Positions 1 to 6,574 of a DNA stretch of 7,406 nucleotides are shown one piece after another (within the stretch, counting starts at the first letter, position 1; each line of letters starts with the position of its first letter). Origin of the DNA: JBDHZK01 sp039811865. GTDB lineage: Bacteria > Actinomycetota > Actinomycetes > Propionibacteriales > Propionibacteriaceae. Both the position numbers and the translations under genes were made by a program. The notes below the pieces were generated by a model. That model had not been told where the DNA came from. It saw only the letters and a list, made by a program, of their open reading frames with translations, and did no database searches. Location: positions 1-7,406 of the forward strand of contig JBDHZK010000131.1 of NCBI GenBank assembly GCA_039811865.1, given 5' to 3'.

Positions 1-1088
1 AGGCGGGTCAGCAGCACGTCCGACTCCAGGATCGCCAACGGCTGACCTGGGCAGCGGTGAGCGCCGTCGCCGAAGGTGAGCCCGGCCTCGTTGACGCCGG
101 CCGGCAACCGACGTCCGGGGCAGATCGACAGCGGGTCTGTGCCGACGGCATCCGGATCGGCGTTCGCCTGGCGCACGCAGACGTCCAGCAGGTCGCCCGG
201 CTCCACGGCGATCGCCGTGTCGCCATCGGCGATCTCGAAGTCGCCTTGAGCCCGCCGGTACAGATGCCCGACCACGGGTTCGAGCCGGATGATCTCGTTC
301 AAGATGGCGAACCGCCCGGGCTGGTCGGCACCCAGGTAGCTCGCTCGCAGTGGCTCGTCCGACAGCAGATGCCAGGCGGCCATGCAGATGAACTCGCGGG
401 TGGTGACCATCCCAGCCGTTCCGTAGGTAACGCACTCCACTGCGATGTCGACGTTGGAGTAGCCCTCCTCGATGAGGTGGCTGATGACGTCTTGGCGCGG
501 CCAGCGCCGTCGGGCCCTGATCGCCGGATGCACGTCGGCGAGGTAGAAGCGGACGATCGGCACCAGCCCGTTGACGGCCGCCTTGGCCCACTGGGCTGGG
601 GTGCGGCCCAGATCGGGTCGGGTGATGTCGAACGGGGGTTGGTTGAAGAACGTCACCAGCCGGCGGGCCATCTTCCGCACCGGCGAGTTGGTCAGTCCGA
701 CCACCTTGGAGGTGACCTCGACGGAGTAGTAGAGGGCGAGTTCGTCCAGCCGGCAGCGCCCGGACGCGGCCGCCGCGGCAAGCAGTTCCTCGGCGCAAGC
801 GATCATCGCGTCGGTGTAGCGCTGCGCCACGACCTTAGGAGCGAAGAAGCGCCCTACCTTCGTCCGCTGCTCATCGTGCCGTGGTCCGTCGGAGATCAGG
901 ATCGGATGGTTCTTCAGGTATCCCTTTGGGATCGCCTCGGCGGTGAAGCCCGCCTGGGTAGTCAGCGCGCGTTGCCGCAACACTTGCCGAGCCGCAGGCA
1001 ACGAGCGCACCCGGACGACCTTTCCGGTTCGTTCCAGGCGCGGAGTCGATGCCTCACCCGGACGCTGGGCTCGCCGCGCTGTTCGCAT
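1..1088 (-). CDS. Cytochrome P450, class I bacterial type, partial (C-terminus beyond the left edge)
   Basis: A haem-thiolate monooxygenase, normally soluble and fed electrons by a ferredoxin and ferredoxin reductase; the substrate cannot be read from the sequence. About 363 residues are visible from the ATG at 1088, and roughly 35-40 C-terminal residues are probably missing. Motifs in order: C-helix HDEQR (71-75), I-helix AGMVTT (225-230), K-helix ExxR as EIIR (265-268), and the haem-binding loop FGDGAHRCPG (339-348) with Cys346 as the thiolate ligand. The usual acidic residue before the I-helix Thr pair is Val228. An in-frame TGA at 1092-1094 makes ATG 1088 the earliest possible start, but it has no good ribosome site. 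GTG at 1010, preceded by GGAAAGG at about 8 bases, is an alternative, though the residues before it also look coding. The gene follows the exporter operon after 135 bp that contain a large inverted repeat, so cotranscription is uncertain. The family call is firm; the start and substrate are not. Confidence 0.93.
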   Translation of the reverse strand, partial: MRTARRAQRPGEASTPRLERTGKVVRVRSLPAARQVLRQRALTTQAGFTAEAIPKGYLKNHPILISDGPRHDEQRTKVGRFFAPKVVAQRYTDAMIACAEELLAAAAASGRCRLDELALYYSVEVTSKVVGLTNSPVRKMARRLVTFFNQPPFDITRPDLGRTPAQWAKAAVNGLVPIVRFYLADVHPAIRARRRWPRQDVISHLIEEGYSNVDIAVECVTYGTAGMVTTREFICMAAWHLLSDEPLRASYLGADQPGRFAILNEIIRLEPVVGHLYRRAQGDFEIADGDTAIAVEPGDLLDVCVRQANADPDAVGTDPLSICPGRRLPAGVNEAGLTFGDGAHRCPGQPLAILESDVLLTR

Positions 1089-1140
1089 GACTCATCTTGC
1101 GGCGGGACCGCTCTCCTGGGCCAGAGCAAACGCCCAGTCG

Positions 1141-1217
1141 CGTTCGATCACGTCGGCGAGGGTTAGGCAAGCCGTCTGGACGCGTCTTGGCCCGGTTCTC
1201 GGTGACGTGATCGAACG
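1141..1217. repeat. 14-bp perfect inverted repeat forming a 77-nt extended hairpin
   Basis: The arms CGTTCGATCACGTC (1141-1154) and GACGTGATCGAACG (1204-1217) are exact reverse complements separated by 49 bp. The loop can extend the stem: a 2x2 internal loop, a 4-bp CGAG/CTCG stem, a larger internal loop, then a 6-bp stem with one bulged C, leaving a 14-nt apical loop. The element starts six bases after the stop of the downstream ABC gene and ends 52 bases before the P450 ATG. There is no U tract, so a classical intrinsic terminator is not shown. It could be a U-less actinobacterial terminator, an mRNA stability or attenuation element, or a pair of protein sites 63 bp apart centre to centre. 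No target-site duplication is visible, which argues against a mobile element. Confidence 0.7.
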
Positions 1218-1223
1218 GTTCGG

Positions 1224-3209
1224 TCAATCGTCGGTGACCGCCGCGGCGAACTGGGCCTGGTACAGGGCGGCGTAGGCGCCCCCGGCGGCGAGGAGTTGCT
1301 CGTGGGTGCCCTGCTCGACGATCCGACCGTTCTCCATCACGAGGATGGCGTTGGCGTCACGGATCGTGGAGAGCCGGTGCGCGATCACGAAGCTCGTCCG
1401 GTCTTCGCGCAGCGCGTTCATCGCCCGTTGGACGAGCACCTCGGTGCGGGTGTCCACCGAGCTGGTCGCCTCGTCCAAGATGAGCAGCGCGGGGTCGCTG
1501 AGGAACGCCCGCGCGATCGTCAGCAACTGCTTCTCGCCCGCGGAGATGTTCGACCCCTCCTCGTCGATCACCGTGTCGTATCCGTCCGGCAGCGAGTGGA
1601 CGAACCGGTCGACGTAGGTGGCCCGAGCCGCTTCCAGGATTTCCTCCTCGCTCGCCTCGGGACGTCCGTAGGCGATGTTGTCGCGGATCGTCCCGTGGAA
1701 CAGCCAGGTGTCTTGGAGCACCATGCCGACGTTGGCGCGCAGCGCCCGGCGCGGCACGGTGGTGATGTCGACCCCGTCGAGGGTGATCCGTCCGCCCTGC
1801 AACTCGTAGAACCGCATGATCAGGTTCACCAGCGTGGTCTTGCCCGCTCCGGTGGGGCCGACGATGGCGACCGTCTGCCCCGGCTCGGCCACCAGGGACA
1901 AGTCGGTGATCAGCGGCTTGTTCGGGTCGTAGGAGAAGTCCACGTGCTCGAACTCGACACGTCCCCGGGTTGGCCGCAGCGTGCCGGCGGCGTCCGGCAC
2001 CTCCTCCTCGGCGTCCAGCACCTCGAAGACCCGCTCGGCCGAAGCGACGCCCGACTGCAGCAGGTTGGCCATGGACGCGACCTGCGTCAGCGGCTGAGTG
2101 AACTGCCGGGAGTACTGAATGAACGCCTGGACGTCCCCCAGCGACAGCGTCCCGCTGGCCACCTTCAGCCCGCCGACGACGGCGACGAGTACGTAGTTGA
2201 GGTTCCCGATGAAGAACGTCGTCGGCATGATCAGCCCGGAGATGAACTGGGCGCCGAACGAGCTCGCGTAAAGCTGGTCGTTGCGCTTGCCGAACTCCGC
2301 GGCGACCTCGCGTTGGCGGCCGAACACCTTGACCAGCTGGTGCCCGGTGTAGGCCTCCTCGATCTGGCTGTTCAGTTCGCCCGTCTGCTTCCACATGGCG
2401 ATGAACTGTTTTTGCGACCGCTTGCCGATCAGCGTCACCAGCACCAGCGAGACCGGAATCGAGATCAACGCGATCAGCGTCAACTCCCAAGACAGCCAGG
2501 CCATCATGAACAAGATCCCCACCAGCGTCAGCAGGTTGGTGAGCAACTGCGCGATGGTCTGTTGCAGCGTTGTGGACACGTTGTCGATGTCATTGGTGAC
2601 CCGGCTCAGCAGCTCGCCGCGGGGCTGGTTGTCGAAGTACTTCAGCGGCAGCCGGTTGAGCTTCTCCTCCACCTCCTGGCGCATCCGGTAGACCGAGCGC
2701 TGCACGATCCCGTTCAGCAGGTAGCCCTGCAACCAGATCAGCAGCCCGCTGGCGACGTAGAGCGCAAGTGCGAGGAACAGGATCTGGGCCAGCCGATCGA
2801 ACTGGATGCCCTGGCCGGGGATCACGTCCATCTTGCTCAGCATGTCGGCGAAGGTGTTGTCGCCCTTGGCGCGGAGCGCCGCGATGATCTGTTCCTTGGT
2901 CATCCCGGCCGGCAACTGCTTGCCGACGACGCCCGCGAAAACCAGGTCGGTGGCGGCGGCCAGGATCTTCGGCCCGACCACCGACAAGCCGACTCCGGCC
3001 GCGGTGAAGGCCAGCACCAGGCCGAGCAGCATGCGCTCGGGACGCAGGTGGCCCAGCAGGCGCCGCAGGGACGGCCCGAAGTTCATCGCTTTCTCGGCGG
3101 GCATCGCCCCGGGCGGGCCGCTGCCGAAGCCGCCTCGCCGCTGCGGGCCGAACTTTGGGCGTTCGGGAGCCTTGGTGGGCGGAGCCTGAGTCTTGGTCGC
3201 GGTGCTCAT
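1224..3209 (-). CDS. ABC exporter half-transporter, consensus-site subunit (TM288/LmrD type)
   Basis: A 661-aa fused membrane and ATPase subunit of a heterodimeric ABC exporter in the plasma membrane, probably moving a hydrophobic drug, lipid or peptide outward. Residues 1-45 are a disordered Pro/Arg/Gly-rich cytoplasmic tail. Six hydrophobic segments lie at about 60-90, 140-165, 216-238, 240-262, 320-346 and 355-380. The loop between the first two (about 92-137) is unusually long. The nucleotide-binding domain has Walker A GPTGAGKTT (451-459), Q-loop Gln499, a degenerate signature ISAGE (555-559) in place of LSGGQ, Walker B LLILDE with catalytic Glu580, and switch His611. Together with its partner this gives one competent and one degenerate ATP site, as in TM287/288, BmrCD and TmrAB. 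The ATG has a strong AGGAGG ribosome site seven bases upstream and overlaps the stop of a 46-aa ORF as ATGA. It is the last gene of the TetR operon. Confidence 0.96.
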   Translation of the reverse strand: MSTATKTQAPPTKAPERPKFGPQRRGGFGSGPPGAMPAEKAMNFGPSLRRLLGHLRPERMLLGLVLAFTAAGVGLSVVGPKILAAATDLVFAGVVGKQLPAGMTKEQIIAALRAKGDNTFADMLSKMDVIPGQGIQFDRLAQILFLALALYVASGLLIWLQGYLLNGIVQRSVYRMRQEVEEKLNRLPLKYFDNQPRGELLSRVTNDIDNVSTTLQQTIAQLLTNLLTLVGILFMMAWLSWELTLIALISIPVSLVLVTLIGKRSQKQFIAMWKQTGELNSQIEEAYTGHQLVKVFGRQREVAAEFGKRNDQLYASSFGAQFISGLIMPTTFFIGNLNYVLVAVVGGLKVASGTLSLGDVQAFIQYSRQFTQPLTQVASMANLLQSGVASAERVFEVLDAEEEVPDAAGTLRPTRGRVEFEHVDFSYDPNKPLITDLSLVAEPGQTVAIVGPTGAGKTTLVNLIMRFYELQGGRITLDGVDITTVPRRALRANVGMVLQDTWLFHGTIRDNIAYGRPEASEEEILEAARATYVDRFVHSLPDGYDTVIDEEGSNISAGEKQLLTIARAFLSDPALLILDEATSSVDTRTEVLVQRAMNALREDRTSFVIAHRLSTIRDANAILVMENGRIVEQGTHEQLLAAGGAYAALYQAQFAAAVTDD

Positions 3210-3346
3210 GCGGCCACCTCCTGGGTGGTTGTGCCGATTCGGCTGGCGGCGAACCCGCTGCGGGGTCGGGCGCCGGTCCGGGGTTGGGTCTGGGGTTGGG
3301 CTGGTAAGGACGCGGCCCGCCGCCGGGCGGCCAGGGACGGGCTCAT
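3206..3346 (-). CDS. Possible 46-aa small ORF coupled to both neighbours
   Basis: An uninterrupted ATG-to-TGA frame fills the gap between the glycosyltransferase and the second ABC gene. Its ATG overlaps the glycosyltransferase stop as ATGA (3343-3346), and its TGA overlaps the exporter ATG as ATGA (3206-3209). The product is rich in Arg, Ala, Pro and Gln, begins MSPSLAARRR, and has no membrane segment, signal peptide or recognised domain. The AGGAGG ribosome site of the exporter lies inside its last codons. Codon 14 is TTA (3305-3307), the only in-frame TTA I found in any gene of the window. No ribosome site precedes its own start, so translation would rely on reinitiation after the glycosyltransferase. 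A chance open frame is a real alternative, because stop codons are rare at this GC content and any ATGA start creates an overlapping stop. Confidence 0.35.
   Translation of the reverse strand: MSPSLAARRRAASLPAQPQTQPRTGARPRSGFAASRIGTTTQEVAA
3211..3220 (-). promoter_or_regulatory. Strong ribosome binding site for the second ABC gene
   Basis: The minus strand reads AGGAGG, then seven bases, then the ATG at 3209. It is a near-perfect anti-16S match and the strongest ribosome site seen in the window. It fixes the start of the 661-aa subunit and implies efficient independent initiation, even though this is a late gene of the operon. Confidence 0.85.
3280..3300 (+). other. Potential G-quadruplex motif on the template strand
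   Basis: The plus strand holds four G runs (GGGG, GGG, GGGG, GGG) with loops of 2, 3 and 2 bases, built from a 12-bp direct repeat whose second copy diverges at the end. This fits the canonical intramolecular quadruplex pattern. The operon's mRNA therefore carries the C-rich complement, while the template strand could fold. It lies about 70 bp upstream of the second ABC start, inside the possible 46-aa ORF. The motif is visible in the sequence; folding in the cell is not shown. Confidence 0.5.
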
Positions 3347-4248
3347 CGGGGGCTCGTTTCGTGGCCGGCGAGCACCCAGTCGGGCTGCCAGCCGCCGGGG
3401 AGTTCGTCGACGAAGTGCCAGTGCGCGTCGTACTCGTAGCAGCGGCCGGGACCGTAACGGCGTTGGAAGAAGGCGGGCGCCCAGACCGACGCCTGGTTTG
3501 CGTGCAGGTGGTCGGCGATCGCCGCCGCCCAGATCGAGAACGTCGAGTTGGTGATGACGAGCCGGCGCGCGCTGGCGACGTCCCGAAGATTCGACGCCGG
3601 TGGGTCGGCCGGGTCGGCGAAGCTCACCTGGGCGGCGTAGGAGGCGAGCCAGTCCAGCCCGCGGCACCAGCCGATGTCGTCCGAGATCAGGTGCAGGCGG
3701 CGGATCTCCCCGTCGATGTCGATCGAGCCGGCGATCGCCGCCTTCAGGTAGCCCTCCACGTCGATGCCGAACTCGGCGCGGTGGCCGGCGTTGCTGTAGT
3801 AGTCGCCGCGGCGGACGTTGACGACCAGGACGCCGTCCTCGGCGAGCGGGCCGGTGCCTGCGCCCGCGAGCAGCGGTTCAGGCAGCAGCGCCTCGCCGAT
3901 GAAGGCAGCCCGCGTGGTGTCGGTAAAGCCGCGCGGATCGCCCTCGCGTTCCGGGTAGGCCCAGTAGTCGTTGCGCTGGTCCCAGAAGCTGACGTCGGCT
4001 CGCTCGATCAGATACCGCCGCGCGAACGTGGGCACCAGGTCGGCCCAATAGCGCATCTTCTTGGTCAGGGTCACCTTGGGCGGCACCGGATCGTTGCGAT
4101 GCGCGTGCGCCCAAACCCACAGGTAGAGCTGGTTGCCGAACCCCATGAACTCGGGCGTCAGGTTGACGTTGCGGCGCCCGAACCGGTCGCGCAACGCGGT
4201 GAGCGCGCTACCGGTCAGCGCGCGAGCCGCCGTCTTGGCCGAGCTCAC
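3343..4248 (-). CDS. Glycosyltransferase family 11 (alpha-1,2-fucosyltransferase-like)
   Basis: A 301-aa protein matching the GT11 fold, whose known members transfer fucose from GDP-fucose to galactose in an alpha-1,2 linkage. Motifs: MGFGNQLYLWVWAHAHR near the N-terminus (35-51), equivalent to the GxGNQL motif; VNVRRGDYY (143-151), the donor-binding HxRRGDY motif with Asn144 where His is usual; LHLISDDIGWCR (185-196), like the FSDDxxW motif; and ITNSTFSIWAAA (232-243), like NSTFSWW. Length is normal for the family. There is no signal peptide or membrane anchor, so it should be cytoplasmic. The start is taken as GTG 4248, which overlaps the upstream ABC stop as GTGA and has a GAGG ribosome site seven bases before it; an ATG at 4302 would force a 58-base overlap. 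It sits between the two halves of an ABC exporter, so its acceptor may be the exported compound or an envelope glycan (inference). Donor and acceptor are unproven. Confidence 0.87.
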   Translation of the reverse strand: MSSAKTAARALTGSALTALRDRFGRRNVNLTPEFMGFGNQLYLWVWAHAHRNDPVPPKVTLTKKMRYWADLVPTFARRYLIERADVSFWDQRNDYWAYPEREGDPRGFTDTTRAAFIGEALLPEPLLAGAGTGPLAEDGVLVVNVRRGDYYSNAGHRAEFGIDVEGYLKAAIAGSIDIDGEIRRLHLISDDIGWCRGLDWLASYAAQVSFADPADPPASNLRDVASARRLVITNSTFSIWAAAIADHLHANQASVWAPAFFQRRYGPGRCYEYDAHWHFVDELPGGWQPDWVLAGHETSPR

Positions 4249-5978
4249 GCGACCGCCTCGAGGCTGAGCTGGGAGTCGACGATCTCGGCGTACGTCGGGC
4301 ACGTCGCCAGCAGGTCGGCGTGCTTGCCGATCCCGACGATCTGGCCGTCCTCAAGGACGACGATCTGGTCGGCCGACATGATCGTGGACACCCGTTGGGC
4401 GACGATCACGACGGCGGCGTCCGCCGTCTCGGGCGCGAGCGCGGCGCGCAGCCGGGCGTCCGTGGCGACGTCCAGGGCGGAGAACGAGTCGTCGAACACG
4501 TAGATGTCCGGCTTGCGGACCAGCGCCCGCGCGATCGCCAGGCGCTGGCGCTGTCCGCCGGAGACGTTCGTCCCACCCTGGGCGATCGGCGATTCCAGGC
4601 CTGCCGGCATGGCCTGGACGAAGTCCTTGGCCTGAGCCACCTCAAGGGCGTGCCAAAGCTGTTCGTCGGTGGCTTCGGGGTTGCCGTAGCGCAGGTTCGA
4701 GGCGACCGTCCCGGTGAACAGGAACGCCTTTTGCGGCACGAGCCCGATCTCGCTCCACAAGACGTCCGGGTCGAGTTCGCGGACGTCCACGCCGTCGATC
4801 AGCACCCGGCCGCCGGTGGCGTCGAACAGCCGCGGCAGCAGGTTGACCAGTGTCGTCTTGCCCGAGCCGGTGGAACCGATGATGGCCGTGGTCTCGCCCG
4901 CGCGGACGGTGAAGTCGATGTTGCGCAGGACGGGCGCCTCGGCCCCGGGGTAGGTGAACTCGACCCGGTCCAGGCGGACCTCGCCGTGCGTGAGCACCTT
5001 GTGGACCGGCTTGGCCGGGGGGACGACCGTCGACTCGGTGTGCAGCACCTCCTGGATCCGGACCGCGCACACCGCGGCGCGGGGCACCAGCATGGTCAGC
5101 ATCGAGGCCATCATCACGCTGATCAGAATCTGAATCAGGTAGGCCAGGAAGGCGAACAGTTGCCCCACGGTCAGGTCGCCGGAGTCGATCCGCAGCCCGC
5201 CGAACCACATCACGCCAACGCTGGAGATGTTCATGATGAACATCAGCGCCGGGAACATCGTCGTCACCCGGCGTCCCACCGCGAGCGCCGACTCGGTGAC
5301 GTCGGCGTTCGCCTTCGCGAATCGCTGGGTCTCCAGCGGTTCCCGGACGAACGCACGGATCACCCGCAGGCCGCCGATCTGCTCACGCAGCACGCGGTTG
5401 AGCGTGTCGATCCGGGTTTGCATGCTGCGGAACAGCGGGGTGAGCTGGAAGATCAAGACGCCGATCACCAGCGCCAGCAGGCCCACGGCCACGCCGATCA
5501 GCCAAGCCAGCCCGACGTCCTCGCTCAGCGCCATGATGATGCCGAAAACCATGGTGATCGGGGCGCCGATCAGCATGATGCAGGTCATCATCACCAGCAT
5601 CTGCACCTGCTGGACGTCGTTGGTGTTGCGCGTGATCAGGGACGGCGCGCCGAACCGGTTGACCTCGCGGGTGGAGAAGCTCAGGACGCGATCGAAGAGC
5701 GCGGCGCGGACGTCCCGGCCGAACTTCATCGCCACCTGCGCTCCGAAATACACGCCCAGGTACTGGCAGACGATCTGGGCGAACGAGACGGCCAGCATGA
5801 TGCCGCCGGTGGCCCAGATGTAGTTGGTGTCGCCCTTGGCGACGCCGTTGTCGATGATGTCGGCGTTGAGCGTGGGCAAGAACAGCGACGCCACGGTCGC
5901 GCCCGCTTGCAGCAGGACGACGGCCAGCAGCGCGAGCCAATGCGGCGCCAGGAAGCGCCTGAGTAGTCGGGTGAGCAT
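4245..5978 (-). CDS. ABC exporter half-transporter, degenerate-site subunit (TM287/LmrC type)
   Basis: A 577-aa fused membrane and ATPase subunit, first structural gene after the repressor. Hydrophobic segments at about 14-36, 55-79, 128-151, 155-178, 240-262 and 272-298 give the six-helix type IV exporter core. The nucleotide-binding domain has Walker A GSTGSGKTT (368-376), Q-loop Gln416, an intact signature VSGGQ (472-476), Walker B IYVFDD in which Asp497 replaces the catalytic Glu, and Gln528 where the switch His should be. These two changes mark the non-hydrolysing site of a heterodimeric exporter; its intact signature completes the competent site of the 661-aa partner. The ATG immediately follows the TAG of the TetR gene, and AAGGA lies seven bases before it. 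Function as half of a drug, lipid or peptide efflux pump is inferred from the family and from the TetR neighbour; the substrate is unknown. Confidence 0.96.
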   Translation of the reverse strand: MLTRLLRRFLAPHWLALLAVVLLQAGATVASLFLPTLNADIIDNGVAKGDTNYIWATGGIMLAVSFAQIVCQYLGVYFGAQVAMKFGRDVRAALFDRVLSFSTREVNRFGAPSLITRNTNDVQQVQMLVMMTCIMLIGAPITMVFGIIMALSEDVGLAWLIGVAVGLLALVIGVLIFQLTPLFRSMQTRIDTLNRVLREQIGGLRVIRAFVREPLETQRFAKANADVTESALAVGRRVTTMFPALMFIMNISSVGVMWFGGLRIDSGDLTVGQLFAFLAYLIQILISVMMASMLTMLVPRAAVCAVRIQEVLHTESTVVPPAKPVHKVLTHGEVRLDRVEFTYPGAEAPVLRNIDFTVRAGETTAIIGSTGSGKTTLVNLLPRLFDATGGRVLIDGVDVRELDPDVLWSEIGLVPQKAFLFTGTVASNLRYGNPEATDEQLWHALEVAQAKDFVQAMPAGLESPIAQGGTNVSGGQRQRLAIARALVRKPDIYVFDDSFSALDVATDARLRAALAPETADAAVVIVAQRVSTIMSADQIVVLEDGQIVGIGKHADLLATCPTYAEIVDSQLSLEAVA

Positions 5979-6566
5979 CTACTGGTCCTTCGCGATTCCG
6001 TGCAGGATGAGGCTGGCCAAGGTCGCGGGCGGGGCCACGCGGTTGGAGTCGGTGGTGAACGGGTGAGCGGTCGCGAACGCGATCGCCAACAGCGCGTTGG
6101 CCGCGGTGGCCGGGTCGGTGCGCAGCGCATCGGCGTAGGGGCGCAGCGAGTCCGCGACGGCACTCAGGGTGGCCGCGCGGCCCTCCAGACGCCGCGCCGC
6201 CGCCTTGGGGCCGCAGTCGCGGTCGGGCGGCTGCGTCCAGGCCGACACGACGCTGCGCACCTCCGCGAAGTGCCGTTGCAGCAGTTCGAGGATGTCGGTC
6301 ACGCGGTCGTCCAGAGGCTGCCCGGACGGCAGTTCCCGAATCGCCGCGATCTTCCGGTCGGGGGCCAGGATGTCGGTGATCACCTCGTTGATCAACGCCG
6401 ACTTGGACTCGAAGGCGCGGAAGATGGTCCCTTCGGCCACGCCGGCGGCCTCGGCGATCTGCCTCGTGCTCACCCCGCCGGGCCCGTGCGCGATCAGCAG
6501 CGGGCGGGTGGCGTCCTTGATTGCCTGGCGGCGCAGGTCTGGGGGCAGCGGGGCGGCTCGACTCAC
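5979..6566 (-). CDS. TetR-family transcriptional repressor
   Basis: A 195-aa one-component regulator. The N-terminal DNA-binding domain is typical, with a helix-turn-helix at about 32-53 (VSTRQIAEAAGVAEGTIFRAF) followed by the usual FESKSALINEV segment. Residues from about 70 onward form the variable helical ligand and dimerisation domain, so the inducer cannot be predicted. It is the first gene of the operon, and its TAG stop directly abuts the ATG of the first ABC gene. The GTG start at 6566 has no ribosome site and lies only eight bases after a good -10 box, which suggests a leaderless transcript. A perfect palindrome in the promoter points to autorepression and control of the whole exporter-glycosyltransferase operon. 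An inducer that is also the pump substrate would be usual for this arrangement, but that is inference. Confidence 0.95.
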   Translation of the reverse strand: MSRAAPLPPDLRRQAIKDATRPLLIAHGPGGVSTRQIAEAAGVAEGTIFRAFESKSALINEVITDILAPDRKIAAIRELPSGQPLDDRVTDILELLQRHFAEVRSVVSAWTQPPDRDCGPKAAARRLEGRAATLSAVADSLRPYADALRTDPATAANALLAIAFATAHPFTTDSNRVAPPATLASLILHGIAKDQ

Positions 6567-6574
6567 GAGGGGCG

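Noticed and set aside
1092..1150. 19-codon GTG-started ORF in the exporter-P450 gap
   Set aside because: It is too short, has no ribosome site, and begins within an arm of the inverted repeat; nothing supports translation.
57..1166. Plus-strand open frame of 369 codons
   Set aside because: It lies antisense to the P450 gene, whose C-helix, I-helix, ExxR and haem motifs read clearly on the minus strand. The plus-strand translation shows no recognisable domain.
1141..1217. Small insertion sequence or MITE
   Set aside because: The 14-bp terminal inverted repeats fit in form, but no flanking target duplication is visible and nested stems suggest an RNA structure.
943..1275. Plus-strand 110-codon frame across the gap between the ABC and P450 genes
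   Set aside because: It overlaps the ends of two well-supported minus-strand genes and the inverted repeat, and shows no family features.
1296..3554. Plus-strand open frame of 752 codons
   Set aside because: It is antisense to the 661-aa ABC subunit and part of GT11. The translation is rich in His, Gln, Arg and Asp, as expected from the complement of GC-rich codons, with no domain.
4249..4302. Upstream ATG extending the GT11 protein by 18 residues
   Set aside because: It would overlap the ABC gene by 58 bases. The extra residues are Arg/Pro-rich and the GTG at 4248 gives a 4-base overlap with a GAGG site at good spacing.
4320..5966. Plus-strand open frame of 548 codons
   Set aside because: It mirrors the 577-aa ABC subunit, has the same skewed composition, and carries no motif.
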